From contig JAKSDI010000088.1 of the NCBI GenBank assembly GCA_022360175.1, positions 26,046-90,045 on the forward strand: a stretch of DNA of 64,000 nt, read 5' to 3'. Shown in pieces: positions 25,825-35,250 of this stretch. The notes beneath the pieces are model-generated. The model had not been told where the DNA came from. It ran no database searches and worked only from the letters and a program-made list of their open reading frames with translations. The position numbers and the translations under genes were made by a program. Every line of letters starts with the position of its first letter. Positions within the stretch are counted from its first letter, which is position 1. This stretch comes from Chitinophagales bacterium (GTDB lineage: Bacteria; Bacteroidota; Bacteroidia; Chitinophagales; Saprospiraceae).

Positions 25825-26013
25825 CTAATTTGTATTTGTGTCTATAATGGATTGTCGTTTTCTGAAAAAGCGATTATACTTCGTGGAAATTTACCGAAGG
25901 GTAAAAGTGAGTTTCGTTTTGAAATAGGGCAGTTGTCAGCAGGGCTGTATTTTTATATGATAATGGTAGGAAGAGAGCAGATTGAAGTAGGAAAGATGAT
26001 GATAACCCGATGA
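25825..26013 (+). pseudogene. Second T9SS sorting-domain remnant
   Basis: A frame open from 25825 to TGA at 26011 reads LSFSEKAIILRGNLPKGKSE, then FRFEIGQLSAGLYFYMIMVG, then REQIEVGKMMITR. This has the layout of the last 60 residues of a T9SS type-A domain (strand, GLYFY turn, final strand). No start codon or upstream body exists, so only the tail survives. It is distinct in sequence from the domains of the two upstream T9SS genes. Confidence 0.55.
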
Positions 26014-26181
26014 ATGACCATAGGTTATTGAAAACTAGAGTTACATAAAACGGTCGTTTCTTGTAACTATCACTGTCATATCTATAAGAATATCTATCTA
26101 TAGGAAAACTATACATAATCCTGTTGCCATAATCAAAGTGTTATTTACCTTCGAATAGACCTTTTAATGTAACTATTCGCC

Positions 26182-26380
26182 ATGAAAATTGGATATGCTC
26201 GTGTCCACACAAAAAACAGTTGCTCAGTCTTTGGGAAGGTACACTCAAAGAAATTGGCTGTAAAAACCTACAGTGAATACATCATCTACTAAGTAGAAGT
26301 TGATCGCCCCAACTAAACAAAATGATAAATCAATCCTGTAAAAGGACGTTGTTATAGTATAAAGGCTTGTCCTTAAAGGA
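26182..26380 (+). pseudogene. Decayed serine recombinase (resolvase/invertase) N-terminus
   Basis: It begins MKIGYARVHTKNSC, which matches the resolvase start MKIGYARVSTxxQ (the catalytic Ser is replaced by His here). After a frameshift LKEIGCKNL can be read, then YSEYI in another frame, VEVDRP, and finally KDVVIVxRLVLK, matching the family block KGDVVIVYKLDRLxRSLK. Several stops and at least two frameshifts make it non-functional. It is a fossil of a mobile element or phase-inversion system in this decayed region. Confidence 0.65.
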
Positions 26381-26425
26381 ACCTAATTAAAAGAATAGCA
26401 AACTTAGTCGAAAATAGATAGCTAT

Positions 26426-26980
26426 TTACTCTGCATCCTGATCCTGCCCAAAGTTTAGCTGGAAACCAATACGTTGATTCGGCTCGTTATCATCATCGTC
26501 ATAATCTTCCCAGGTAGTAATATCATATACAAACTCTTCAAGGTGGCGCACAAAGTAAGGGCCACGCAGTTCTTCCGGACGATAAATTGCAACCGTCTTT
26601 GGAGGACGAGGCTGGCCATAATTTTCTATGAATGGAAAATTAATCACTACAACGATCTTGCCATTAAAAAGCTGTTGGTATACCAATGAACCATTATGCT
26701 TAAGTAGGTGGCGTTGTACTTCGTCATTTACTTTTTGGTACATACCACTCTTTGACTGCCCCATAGAAAGCACTACAGCTTCCAGGTTTTCCAGTTCAGA
26801 GCGCATTTCTATAGTGGCATCCAGCCCTACAGCCGCAGTCAATTCTGTAAGTGTATCGCGGATTTCCCGGCACTTACTTTCTTTCCATACAGTACGGTAA
26901 TCTTGTGTATTAGCCAGTACTTCTTTGTATTGATTAACTTTGCGTTTCAGATTGAAAAGTTGACTATCGTTTTCTAACAT
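26426..26980 (-). CDS. Conserved hypothetical protein with acidic C-terminus
   Basis: 184 residues, no signal peptide and no membrane span. Residues 1-90 are helical (LKRKVNQYKEVLANTQDYRT, IRDTLTELTAAVGLDATIEM), and residues 95-165 look like a small mixed domain (GKIVVVINFPFIENYGQPR, VAIYRPEELRGPYFVRHLEE). The end is acidic (TWEDYDDDDNEP). No family was recognised. It lies at the border of the decayed region and is divergent from coaX across 104 bp. Codon choice looks like the housekeeping genes around it, so I treat it as a normal gene of unknown role. Confidence 0.78.
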   Translation of the reverse strand: MLENDSQLFNLKRKVNQYKEVLANTQDYRTVWKESKCREIRDTLTELTAAVGLDATIEMRSELENLEAVVLSMGQSKSGMYQKVNDEVQRHLLKHNGSLVYQQLFNGKIVVVINFPFIENYGQPRPPKTVAIYRPEELRGPYFVRHLEEFVYDITTWEDYDDDDNEPNQRIGFQLNFGQDQDAE

Positions 26981-27084
26981 TTGGTGAATTTATTTGGTAA
27001 CGCGATATTTGAATAACATTTGCAGAAGCAATTGGTTTTTTCCAAACCTATTTATGCTTAAGTACTAGGAAATAAATACTTTAT

Positions 27085-27864
27085 ATGCTGCTAGCAATTG
27101 ATATTGGCAACACTAATGTGACCATGGGACTTTCAGTAAATGATGAATGGCAGCATATCTGGCGCTTGCCTACTATCACAGATGGAGAAGCCCTCATGTA
27201 TTACGAAGTTCAAATTAGCAATTTATTCCTTGAAAATGAAGTAGATGGGCATGCTATTGAAAGTGTGGTACTAAGTACAGTTGTTCCAGCCTTGAAAGAG
27301 GTTTTTGAAAACCTGTCTTTGCACTTTTTTAAAGTATCAGCTCTTGTGGTTGGCTCTCATATATATGACCAATTGCCTGTCAAAGTAATCAACCCTACGG
27401 AGCTAGGTACTGATTTATATGCAAATGCCATTGCTGCATATCACCGCTTTCCAGACGGCTGTATTGTTGCAGATTTTGGGACGGCCCTTACCTTTACCGT
27501 TGTAGGGCAAGATGGTCATATGAAAGGCGTTTTAATCACTCCCGGCCTGAAAACTGCTATTGCTGCTTTATTTAGCAAAACTGCTCAGTTGCCAGAAGTG
27601 CCATTAGAATTGCCAGACACAGTACTCGGCCAGAATACGGTTCATGCTATCCAGAGTGGAGTGCTGAATGGTTATATAGGCCTTGTACGCCATACACTGG
27701 CAGCTATACGTGCAGAAGCTGGAGCTTCGTTGGCGGCAATTGCTACTGGCGGCCTTTCATCTATTCTTACTCCGCTTAAAACTAGTTTTGACAGTATTGA
27801 TTCCACGCTTACGTTGGAAGGGCTTAAATTAATAGGCCTTAAGTATTCACCAACTGCACAATAA
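27085..27864 (+). CDS. coaX: Type III pantothenate kinase
   Basis: 259 residues, standard length. It phosphorylates pantothenate in the first step of coenzyme A synthesis. The ASKHA-fold phosphate-1 motif is LLAIDIGNTNVTMGL (Asp6), the phosphate-2 block is IVADFGTALTFTVV (about 128-141), and GVLITPGLKTAIAALFSKTA with LPEVPLELPD gives the type-III pattern, followed by NTVHAIQSGVLNGYIGLV and IATGGLSSIL. It needs a monovalent cation and is not feedback-inhibited by CoA, as far as is known for this family. It lies upstream of the HMG-CoA synthase gene (95 bp), so the two may share regulation around acetyl-CoA use. Confidence 0.94.
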   Translation: MLLAIDIGNTNVTMGLSVNDEWQHIWRLPTITDGEALMYYEVQISNLFLENEVDGHAIESVVLSTVVPALKEVFENLSLHFFKVSALVVGSHIYDQLPVKVINPTELGTDLYANAIAAYHRFPDGCIVADFGTALTFTVVGQDGHMKGVLITPGLKTAIAALFSKTAQLPEVPLELPDTVLGQNTVHAIQSGVLNGYIGLVRHTLAAIRAEAGASLAAIATGGLSSILTPLKTSFDSIDSTLTLEGLKLIGLKYSPTAQ

Positions 27865-27959
27865 AGCTTTTGATAAAGCGTGTGGTTTGAATATTAAATT
27901 TATTCTAAACCTATAAGCAAAACCATTGTTGTTAGCCTATATTTTAAACTTTTTCAGCC

Positions 27960-29516
27960 ATGATTTCTAATCAAAATCTACCTGCTTTAGTAGGTATAGA
28001 TGATATTGCAGCAAGCATTCCCAAATTAATGCTGCCAATCGAAGATTTAGCAAAAGCAAGAAATCTTGAATATGCTAAATTAAATAAAGGCCTTGGTTTG
28101 GAAGCCATGTCTATTAGTGATGCTCATGAAGATGTTGCGACGCTGGCTGCCAATGCTATTCTTAGTCTGTTGTTAAGAAATGGATTGCAACCCCAGCAAA
28201 TTGGTCGTATATATATGGGTACAGAAAGTGCAGTGGATGGTGCGAAACCTACTGCTTCTTATGTGCTGGATATGCTCACTCAATATTTTGAGAAAGATTA
28301 TGGCAAAGACTGCCTGCTTAATTGTGATGTGGTAGATATGACGTTTGCATGTATCGGTGCAGTAGATGCTTTACAAAATACACTGGATTGGGTAAGAGCG
28401 GGCAGAGATAGAATTGGGATCGTAGTGGGATCAGATATTGCAAAGTACGAACTGGGGTCTGGAGGAGAATATACTCAGGGGGCAGGTGCTGTTGCTTTGC
28501 TAATTAGAGAAAACCCTCGTTTAATGGCAATTCCAGATAATTTTGGAGTTGCAACTCGTAGCGTGCACGATTTTTTCAAACCGCTCCGTACGGTCAGCAA
28601 AGCGCAGTTAATAGAAGAAGTACTTAAATTGGCAAAAGAAAGTACGCTAACAACAGAAGAAATTCTTTCTCGTGTTGATGATAAACTGGAAGAAGAAGGA
28701 GTGCTTAATAGCCAGGATGCCCTGATTACGCTACATAAGGACACTCCAGTTTTTGATGGGCCTTATTCCAACCTATGCTATCGCAACCGCATATGGGAGG
28801 CTTTGCAAAACCTGGCGGCTAAAAGTGGCCTGAATGATAACGAGCCGATTACTGATGACTGGTATCGATTGATATTCCACTTGCCTTATGCGTTTCAGGC
28901 AAGAAGGATGTTTTCCGAAGTATTTATGATTGAAAGCAAACGCAGAGGTGATTGGAATGAGCTCCAGACAGAACTCAAGCTGGAGCGACCTATGCGGAAT
29001 CATTTCGAAACAGATGCTGAATACGAAAAAGCATATAATGGTTTTCTAAGAGCAATATCCAAAACGGCTCGCTATCGAAAATTTGTGGCGGAAAAAATAG
29101 AAAAAGGAGAAAGGGCTTCTTCATTGGTAGGCAATCTCTATACTTCGTCTATTCTGCTTTCGCTAATGAGTACACTTGAATTAGCGTTAAATGAAGACAG
29201 AGATTTGACCGATACTACTTTTGGCTTTTTCTCTTATGGTAGTGGCTCTAAATCAAAAGTTTTCACGGGGATTCTACAAGATGGCTGGAGAGAAATCAGC
29301 CAACGATTTAATCTTTTTGAGCAACTCAGCCAGCGAACTGCTATTGATTATGAAACTTACGAACAATTGCATCGCAAACAGAAACAACTAAGCGTTATTG
29401 CACCAAATGGAGAGTTCTACCTTGCAGATATATGTAAAGAGCGTAGCGTATTGGAAGGTGCTCGTACCTACAAGTGGAAAGAAAGTGCTGATAAATTGGT
29501 CGATGCCAAGAGATAA
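27960..29516 (+). CDS. mvaS: Hydroxymethylglutaryl-CoA synthase, long form
   Basis: 518 residues, longer than typical bacterial MvaS (about 390). It condenses acetyl-CoA with acetoacetyl-CoA, the committed entry to the mevalonate pathway. The catalytic triad is visible: Glu89 in YMGTESAVDG, the acyl-accepting Cys131 in DMTFACIGAVDAL, and His307 in LIFHLPYAFQARRM. SVHDFFKPLR (201-210) and FDGPYSNLCY (265-274) match the usual HDFWRP and DGxxSxxCY blocks, and between them lies an insertion of about 50 residues rich in Glu, Lys and Leu. FSYGSGSKSKVF near 420 is the other family block. A GHMP kinase in this window supports the pathway. Confidence 0.92.
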   Translation: MISNQNLPALVGIDDIAASIPKLMLPIEDLAKARNLEYAKLNKGLGLEAMSISDAHEDVATLAANAILSLLLRNGLQPQQIGRIYMGTESAVDGAKPTASYVLDMLTQYFEKDYGKDCLLNCDVVDMTFACIGAVDALQNTLDWVRAGRDRIGIVVGSDIAKYELGSGGEYTQGAGAVALLIRENPRLMAIPDNFGVATRSVHDFFKPLRTVSKAQLIEEVLKLAKESTLTTEEILSRVDDKLEEEGVLNSQDALITLHKDTPVFDGPYSNLCYRNRIWEALQNLAAKSGLNDNEPITDDWYRLIFHLPYAFQARRMFSEVFMIESKRRGDWNELQTELKLERPMRNHFETDAEYEKAYNGFLRAISKTARYRKFVAEKIEKGERASSLVGNLYTSSILLSLMSTLELALNEDRDLTDTTFGFFSYGSGSKSKVFTGILQDGWREISQRFNLFEQLSQRTAIDYETYEQLHRKQKQLSVIAPNGEFYLADICKERSVLEGARTYKWKESADKLVDAKR

Positions 29517-29565
29517 TTTAAGACAACACTTTAGAAGCGAAAATCACAATAAAGGGTAACTACCT

Positions 29566-29677
29566 AAAAGGCTGTCTCGTAAGTAATGCTTCTACCAGCC
29601 TGGTAAATGCATCATCCTGTAATAGAAGCGCATTATCTGCGAGAGAAAAACATCGGACTTACGAGACAGTTCCTTTT
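29566..29677. repeat. Imperfect palindromic element, MITE-like (112 bp)
   Basis: Terminal 13-bp perfect inverted repeats CTGTCTCGTAAGT (29572-29584) and its complement (29657-29669) are extended by AAAAGG/CCTTTT with a 2-nt bulge. The interior also pairs (ATGCTTCTA with TAGAAGCGCAT). The whole element would fold into one long hairpin between the convergent HMG-CoA synthase and hydrolase genes. It has no coding capacity. Confidence 0.7.
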
Positions 29678-29716
29678 ATAAAAGAAGTAATTTAAGTCGC
29701 ATACCCTGATGTAAGC

Positions 29717-31249
29717 TTATTTTAATTTGGTGAATACATCACCATCAGATATGAGTCCGCTTAAAGTTTCTCCATCATAAAGAAACTCGATTACATCACC
29801 AGAGCCAGGTGCCAATTCTACTCTAATCGTTTCAGGCCTTTTGAAAGGAGTGGCTGTACAGTGCATATTGCCCATACTTACTTTTATGGCCTTGTCTGCG
29901 CCATCTACATAAATGGTACCATAAATGTCATTGTGGTATACTCCTGAGTAATCTTCAAAAGACTGTTTTAATTGCCATTCTCTCTTTGCTCTTTTAGCCC
30001 TGTCTTCAGCAATTCGTTTACTCATATTGTCAAAGCGATTGACCATACCGGCTAAGCTTTCCTGATATTTTTCATCTATTTTTCCATTATCCATCCACCA
30101 ATCGTAGGTATAAGTTGCCAAAAGATGCATCAATCGGTATCCCATAATACCTTCATTGACCATCACCGCTACTCCAATATTTTGATCTGGTAAAAAGGAA
30201 ATATGGGTGAAATAGCCAGGAAAACCTCCAAAGTGAGCAACGGCTTTTTCTCCTCTATATTCATTGATGAGCCACCCCATCCCATAGCCTTTTTCCTCAA
30301 AAGGATCATTTCGTGGCTCCTCTATTTTTGCAAGCAACTTCTGTGATTGCTGAATCAGCTTCTTAGGGAAAATTTGCTGGCCATTCAATTGCCCTTCTGA
30401 CATTTGTACCTGGAGCCATTTACCTATGTCTTCACCTGTAGTGATCAGGCCTCCTGCTGATTGCATGGTATTATCCTTTTTTAGTAGATAAACAGCTTCA
30501 ATATTGTCAGAAGCATAACCAATATAAGGGAGCGCTAAGGGCCAGTTATTGATAGTTGCTCTTGATGCATAAGCTGTAGTACGATTCATCCCAAGAGGAG
30601 TGAAGATTTCTTCTTCTAAGCAGTCCTGTCAGGATTTGCCTAGGTGTTCCTGTAGGATCAATGCATAGATATTATACCCTGTATTAGTATATTGAAACTT
30701 GCCATGGCCTGCCTTATTGGGCTTACAATGATCCATCAATTGCATTAATTTTTCATGATGATGATCGCCAGAGTAGGCAACACGGAAGGAGATGCCGCCA
30801 TTTTCAATACCAGAAGTGTGTGTCAGTAGATCGCGTACTTTGACTTGATCAGCATTTAGCTCTGGTTTGAAGTTAACATTGGGGAAGTATTTTGTGATAG
30901 GAGCATCCAGTTTTATAATATTTCTACTATCGTAAATGCTAGCTAATAAGGCTGTGAAAGATTTTGTGCAGGATGCAATATAAAAGCTTGTGCCAGCATG
31001 CATTTTCTCTTTCTTTTGCCTGTTGGCATATCCAAAGCCTTTAGCATAAATGGTTTTGCCATCTTTCACAACTGTTACAATCGCACCAGGAATGGTAGGC
31101 AAATCTTCTAATGCTTTTGTAATATACATATCGGCATCTTTTGTAAATGTATTCTGAATAGCCTGTTGTCCGTAAACACTTGGAATAAGGAATAGTAAAA
31201 GCATAGGCAGGGTGATGAAAGCCCATCTGTCAGTAGTAAGGTGATTCAT
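29717..31249 (-). pseudogene. Beta-lactamase-family serine hydrolase interrupted by TGA
   Basis: The reading frame covers about 511 codons. It has a signal peptide (FITLPMLLLFLIPSVYG), the catalytic S-x-x-K (Ser93, Lys96, in IASCTKSFTALL), the Y-x-N motif (Tyr187-Asn189 in FQYTNTGYNIYAL) and the third box HFGGFPGYFTHISFLPDQNI. A single TGA at codon 207 (30629-30631) sits between ILQEHLGKS and QDCLEEEIFTPLGMNRTTAY, with no frame change, so TGG to TGA is the simplest explanation. TGA is used as an ordinary stop elsewhere here. The family cleaves peptides, esters or beta-lactams. Downstream residues remain intact, so the mutation looks recent. The AraC regulator lies 66 bp upstream on the same strand. 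Confidence 0.85.
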
Positions 31250-31315
31250 ATCCTATTGATTTTGTTTGCTGCAAATCTACAGGGCTATGAATCAAAAATC
31301 TTGAACAAATGAAAC

Positions 31316-32122
31316 CTACTCCATAATAGTTTGCACCATTTTATTAAAACGTTTGGGTGTGCTCCGGATTTTTGATTTGAAAAGCCTATTGAGATGGCTT
31401 TGATCGGCAAAACCACAGTCATAGGCAATTTCAGAAATAGATTGTTTGCCAGCGGATAAGGCATCTAGGACTTTTCGCATTCTAACGTTGTGGAGGTATT
31501 CCTTTACCGAGCATCCGAAATGTTGGCGAAAAACCCTGGCTAAATATACAGGATGTACTTGCACACTTTTTGCAAGGTCTTTTACTCTGAGACTTTGATC
31601 ATATTCATCCTGGATGCAATTAGTGATGTGTTTTAACCAGGGAGGGGGCGCTTTGGATATTGAGTGAGGCGCTTTGAAAAGAGTGGAGGTCAATTCCATG
31701 ATGCTTTCTTCTACTGCACTCATTTGTATAGATGTGTCTAAAGCGTGGAGAAACTGTATACCCTGTGAGGTGTGAATAGGATTGTGAAACCAAACCCAGT
31801 CTTGCTTATCGTCAAAATGGGTAGGAGCTAATAGAGGTGTACGTTTATATATAATAGATATAATCCTGGCTCCTTTTGGCCCAAAAGTGTTGCAGTGTTC
31901 TACTCCTTCGGGTTTATAGACGATGCTGCTCGTGGTGGCATACTCATTTTGGCGGCTTACTTTTTCTGTTAAATCACCTTGCAATACAATGCTGATTCTA
32001 GCGGGGCCATCATGATGTAAATCATATTTAAAATTGGGCGAATAGGTAGAGTCTATAATAACAAAATCCTTATAATTTAGACATTTATAGTTGGGGTGTG
32101 AAATAATAACTGGTTCTTCCAT
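31316..32122 (-). CDS. AraC-family transcriptional regulator
   Basis: 268 residues. The N-terminal part is a cupin-like ligand-binding domain (KYDLHHDGPARISIVLQG, IVYKPEGVEHCNTFGPKGAR), and the C-terminal 100 residues carry two helix-turn-helix motifs: LRVKDLAKSVQVHPVYLARV and SISEIAYDCGFADQSHLNRL, with the typical FKSKIRSTPKRFNK end. Such proteins bind DNA as dimers and respond to small molecules. It is upstream of the interrupted hydrolase gene on the same strand and divergent from a lipoprotein gene, so either could be its target. Confidence 0.93.
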   Translation of the reverse strand: MEEPVIISHPNYKCLNYKDFVIIDSTYSPNFKYDLHHDGPARISIVLQGDLTEKVSRQNEYATTSSIVYKPEGVEHCNTFGPKGARIISIIYKRTPLLAPTHFDDKQDWVWFHNPIHTSQGIQFLHALDTSIQMSAVEESIMELTSTLFKAPHSISKAPPPWLKHITNCIQDEYDQSLRVKDLAKSVQVHPVYLARVFRQHFGCSVKEYLHNVRMRKVLDALSAGKQSISEIAYDCGFADQSHLNRLFKSKIRSTPKRFNKMVQTIME

Positions 32123-32299
32123 GGCACTCGTTTTCTATCCGTATCAAAGATTATAAAGAAAGTCAATGCTTCCTTCTTTTATCTCTCAACGCACGTTTTT
32201 TTTAGATTAAAAATCAATAGACAATTATCTTGTAGGATGGTTGTAAGGTGCTAGCAAGATAATTTCCCGAAAAGGAACAATCCTCACTAGCTAACCGTA

Positions 32300-32307
32300 T
32301 ATATTTG
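32300..32307 (+). promoter_or_regulatory. -7 box for the lipoprotein gene
   Basis: TATATTTG fits TAnnTTTG exactly, 15 bp before the ATG, so any transcript would have a very short leader. No clear -33 element lies 19-20 bp upstream. Confidence 0.35.
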
Positions 32308-32322
32308 TAAAAACAAATCACT

Positions 32323-33582
32323 ATGCGGGGATTATTTTTTCTATTAGCGTTTAGTTTACTTTTTATACAATGCAATAATAATGATGATGATCAGAGCAAC
32401 TGTACTAATTATACGATTGGCTGGTCTACTCAAGAAAATGAAATGGCAGAAACGAAGTGGCTGGTTTTAACAGATGAAACCGGGACGCTTATTGCTTCCG
32501 TAAAAGAAGATGAGATAAATGATTTAACAGTAGATGTTGAAAACTGTGGAGTAAGAGTAGATGTTACCGCTTTTTCTTTTGAACATCGCTCGTTTATGGT
32601 TGATGGGCAATCAACAGAGATACCGGTTTATTATTTACGCACTTTTTTAGATGTTCCTTCCGGATTTGAAATAAAAGACCAGGAAAAAACAATGGCCAGT
32701 AATCGTGCAATTGCTGTAGAAGGAGTGAATACATTGGAGGAATTGATATGGCCTGCTACTAATAATATTGATTTTGATGGCACTGCTTTTATTGATCCAG
32801 AAGCCAGCTTATTGAGTTTTCAAATTGAAGTACCTGAAAGACATCCTGCATTTGTGCGTATACGAGCAAATGGTGAAGCACAGAGTAGATATATCTGGAT
32901 AGATAGCGTGCTACAAGCTGATTACACCTTAAGTTATGGAGAATTGCCATTATTACAGCCGCAAGGCCCCGTGATACTTCCTAATGATGCTTTGTGGAAC
33001 TACAATATATATGGTCAAAATACTTTGTTTGAAACCCGAATTGCAAATCCTATTGCCCCTGCTTTGGTAATGGATGAATTTGGAGTATTACTGCCTCAAA
33101 ACCAGGATATATCTACACTTAGAACGGAAGCTTTCCAGACAGCTTTTGCTTCGGATGGCAGGAGTTACAATGCTTATTATTATAGTGAAAACCATTCAGG
33201 GCTCCCGAGCATGATCACTACTATTGAACCAAATTTTGTTATAGAACGTGCTAATGAAGGGATGTCCATTAATGTTAGCGGGGAAAGCCTGACGGCATTA
33301 GAAATATCTCTTCAGGAGCAAAACTCTACAGATACTCGTTTGATATGGACCATATATGGGAAAGCAGAACACTTCGAGGATTTCACCTGGCCAGCCTGGC
33401 CTGAAAGCTTGTCCAGTGAAAGATTCAGTCATTTAACGAAAAATTCAGCTACTCCTATTATCGTCAACGCATTGCAGTATGGAAGTAGCCCTGTTTATGA
33501 AGATTTTCTAAGAGCAAAGGGTCAAAGTGATAACATTTGGGAAACGGAGCAAGGAATAAGGGCAAGAGCAAAGGAGTTTTAA
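32323..33582 (+). CDS. Putative lipoprotein of unknown function
   Basis: 419 residues with a lipoprotein signal (LLAFSLLFIQC, Cys17) followed by an Asn/Asp-rich linker (NNNDDDQSN), as is typical for exported Bacteroidota lipoproteins. The body is beta-rich with no recognised domain: KTKW-type strands, SFQIEVPERHPAFVRIRANG, LPLLQPQGPVILPNDALWNY. Aromatic and Gly residues suggest a beta-sandwich or propeller at the cell surface. It lies divergent from the AraC regulator and stands alone. No cysteine pair or metal motif stands out. Confidence 0.82.
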   Translation: MRGLFFLLAFSLLFIQCNNNDDDQSNCTNYTIGWSTQENEMAETKWLVLTDETGTLIASVKEDEINDLTVDVENCGVRVDVTAFSFEHRSFMVDGQSTEIPVYYLRTFLDVPSGFEIKDQEKTMASNRAIAVEGVNTLEELIWPATNNIDFDGTAFIDPEASLLSFQIEVPERHPAFVRIRANGEAQSRYIWIDSVLQADYTLSYGELPLLQPQGPVILPNDALWNYNIYGQNTLFETRIANPIAPALVMDEFGVLLPQNQDISTLRTEAFQTAFASDGRSYNAYYYSENHSGLPSMITTIEPNFVIERANEGMSINVSGESLTALEISLQEQNSTDTRLIWTIYGKAEHFEDFTWPAWPESLSSERFSHLTKNSATPIIVNALQYGSSPVYEDFLRAKGQSDNIWETEQGIRARAKEF

Positions 33583-33636
33583 ATCAAGTCGTACTAAAAA
33601 AAGCAGCTATATTCCTGTTCCCTTCTCTATTTTTAC

Positions 33637-33644
33637 GATCTTTG
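33637..33644 (+). promoter_or_regulatory. Weak promoter box upstream of glyQS
   Basis: GATCTTTG matches six of the eight positions that matter in TAnnTTTG loosely (the first base differs) and lies 57 bp before the ATG. No good -33 element was seen. Confidence 0.25.
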
Positions 33645-33700
33645 CGGCTTAATTTAAAATGGCATTAGCTGCCGTTAGGTAGAATCAAGAAGAAAATATT

Positions 33701-35245
33701 ATGGCACAGATAGACTTTAAGGCGCTGATTGCCCACTGTAAGGAATACGGATTCATTTATCAGTCGAGTGAAGTATATGACGGACTGAGTGCGGTATATG
33801 ACTACGGCCCTTATGGTTCTGAATTGAAGAATAATCTCAAGGAATATTGGTGGCGTAGTATGGTGCATATGCACGATAATATTGTGGGGATTGATGCGGC
33901 CATTTTTATGCATCCTCTTACCTGGAAAGCTTCTGGCCACGTAGATGCATTTAATGACCCTCTGATTGACAATAAGGATAGCAAGCGTCGTTACCGTGCA
34001 GATGTGCTAGTAGAAGATTACATGGATAAAGTGATGGCTAAAGCGAATAAAGAGCTGGATAAGGCAGCTAAGCGTTTTGGCGATGACTTCGACAGAGAGT
34101 TGTACAAAACAACCAACCCTAGAGTAAAAGGCTATCTCGATAAGTATAACGATATCAAAGAGCGTCTTGGTAATGCTATGAGTGCTGGTGATTTGGAAGG
34201 ACTAAAGGGTTTGATTGATGAGTTGGAAATAGCTGATCCTGATACAGGCTCTCGCAACTGGACTGATGTGCGACAGTTTAACCTGATGTTCTCTACTCAG
34301 CTTGGAAATATAGCCGGAGAAGAAGGTAAATTGTATTTGCGCCCAGAAACAGCACAGGGTATATTTGTCAACTTCCTAAATGTACAGAAAACTACTCGTC
34401 AGAAGATTCCTTTTGGTATTGCACAGATCGGTAAGGCTTTCCGTAATGAAATTGTAGCTCGCCAGTTTATTTTCCGTATGCGTGAATTTGAGCAAATGGA
34501 AATGCAGTTTTTCATTAAACCAGGTACCCAGAAGGAGTGGTACGAACATTGGAAAGAAGCTCGCATGAAGTGGCATCTTGCATTGGGTACACCTCAAGAA
34601 AAGCTACAATTCCATGATCATGATGCATTGGCACACTATGCTGATGCTGCTGTTGATATCCAATTCCAATTTCCATTTGGCTTTAAAGAATTGGAAGGTA
34701 TCCACAGCCGTACAGATTTTGACCTAAGTAGCCACCAGGAATTGTCAGGTAAGAAAATGCAATATTTTGACCCTGAATTGCAGGAGAGTTATGTGCCATA
34801 TGTAGTAGAAACTTCCATTGGCTGCGACCGTATGTTTCTGGCTACTATGAGCAATGCACTACAAACGGAAACAGTGGTTGGTGCGAATGGTAAGGAAAGT
34901 ACCCGTGATGTATTGAAGCTACACCCAGCTCTTGCTCCTGTAAAATGTGCTATTTTGCCTCTTAAGCGCAATGAAGAACGACTGGTAAAAATGGCTAAGG
35001 ATATCTTCAATGATCTTCGTCTTTCTTTCAATGTACAGTATGATGATACGGGTAGCATTGGTAAGCTTTATCGCCGTCAGGATGCGATTGGTACACCATT
35101 CTGTATTACGGTAGATTTTGAAGCACTGGATGATAATACAGTTACCGTTCGCGATCGTGATACACTGGAACAAGAGCGTGTTCCAATCGAAAAACTGGAA
35201 AGCCTGATTCGCGACAAAGTAGATATGAAGCAGTTATTTGTATAA
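33701..35245 (+). CDS. glyQS: Glycyl-tRNA synthetase, single-chain type
   Basis: 514 residues, the archaeal/eukaryote-like homodimeric class II enzyme, not the two-subunit GlyQ/GlyS form. It charges tRNA-Gly in the cytosol. Visible motifs are YDYGPYGSELKNNLKEYWW near the start, motif 2 with RNEIVARQFIFRMREFEQME, HQELSGKKMQYFDPE, motif 3 with SIGCDRMFLATMSNAL, and a C-terminal anticodon-binding domain (APVKCAILPLKRNEERLVKM, GSIGKLYRRQDAIGTPFCIT). The start codon ATG follows AT-rich DNA and is unambiguous. It is monocistronic and followed by two hairpins. Confidence 0.96.
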   Translation: MAQIDFKALIAHCKEYGFIYQSSEVYDGLSAVYDYGPYGSELKNNLKEYWWRSMVHMHDNIVGIDAAIFMHPLTWKASGHVDAFNDPLIDNKDSKRRYRADVLVEDYMDKVMAKANKELDKAAKRFGDDFDRELYKTTNPRVKGYLDKYNDIKERLGNAMSAGDLEGLKGLIDELEIADPDTGSRNWTDVRQFNLMFSTQLGNIAGEEGKLYLRPETAQGIFVNFLNVQKTTRQKIPFGIAQIGKAFRNEIVARQFIFRMREFEQMEMQFFIKPGTQKEWYEHWKEARMKWHLALGTPQEKLQFHDHDALAHYADAAVDIQFQFPFGFKELEGIHSRTDFDLSSHQELSGKKMQYFDPELQESYVPYVVETSIGCDRMFLATMSNALQTETVVGANGKESTRDVLKLHPALAPVKCAILPLKRNEERLVKMAKDIFNDLRLSFNVQYDDTGSIGKLYRRQDAIGTPFCITVDFEALDDNTVTVRDRDTLEQERVPIEKLESLIRDKVDMKQLFV

Positions 35246-35250
35246 AAAGG

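Noticed and set aside
29717..31249. TGA read as tryptophan (altered genetic code)
   Set aside because: TGA ends the kinase, the response regulator and fdhD in this window with normal gene endings, so a general recoding is excluded.
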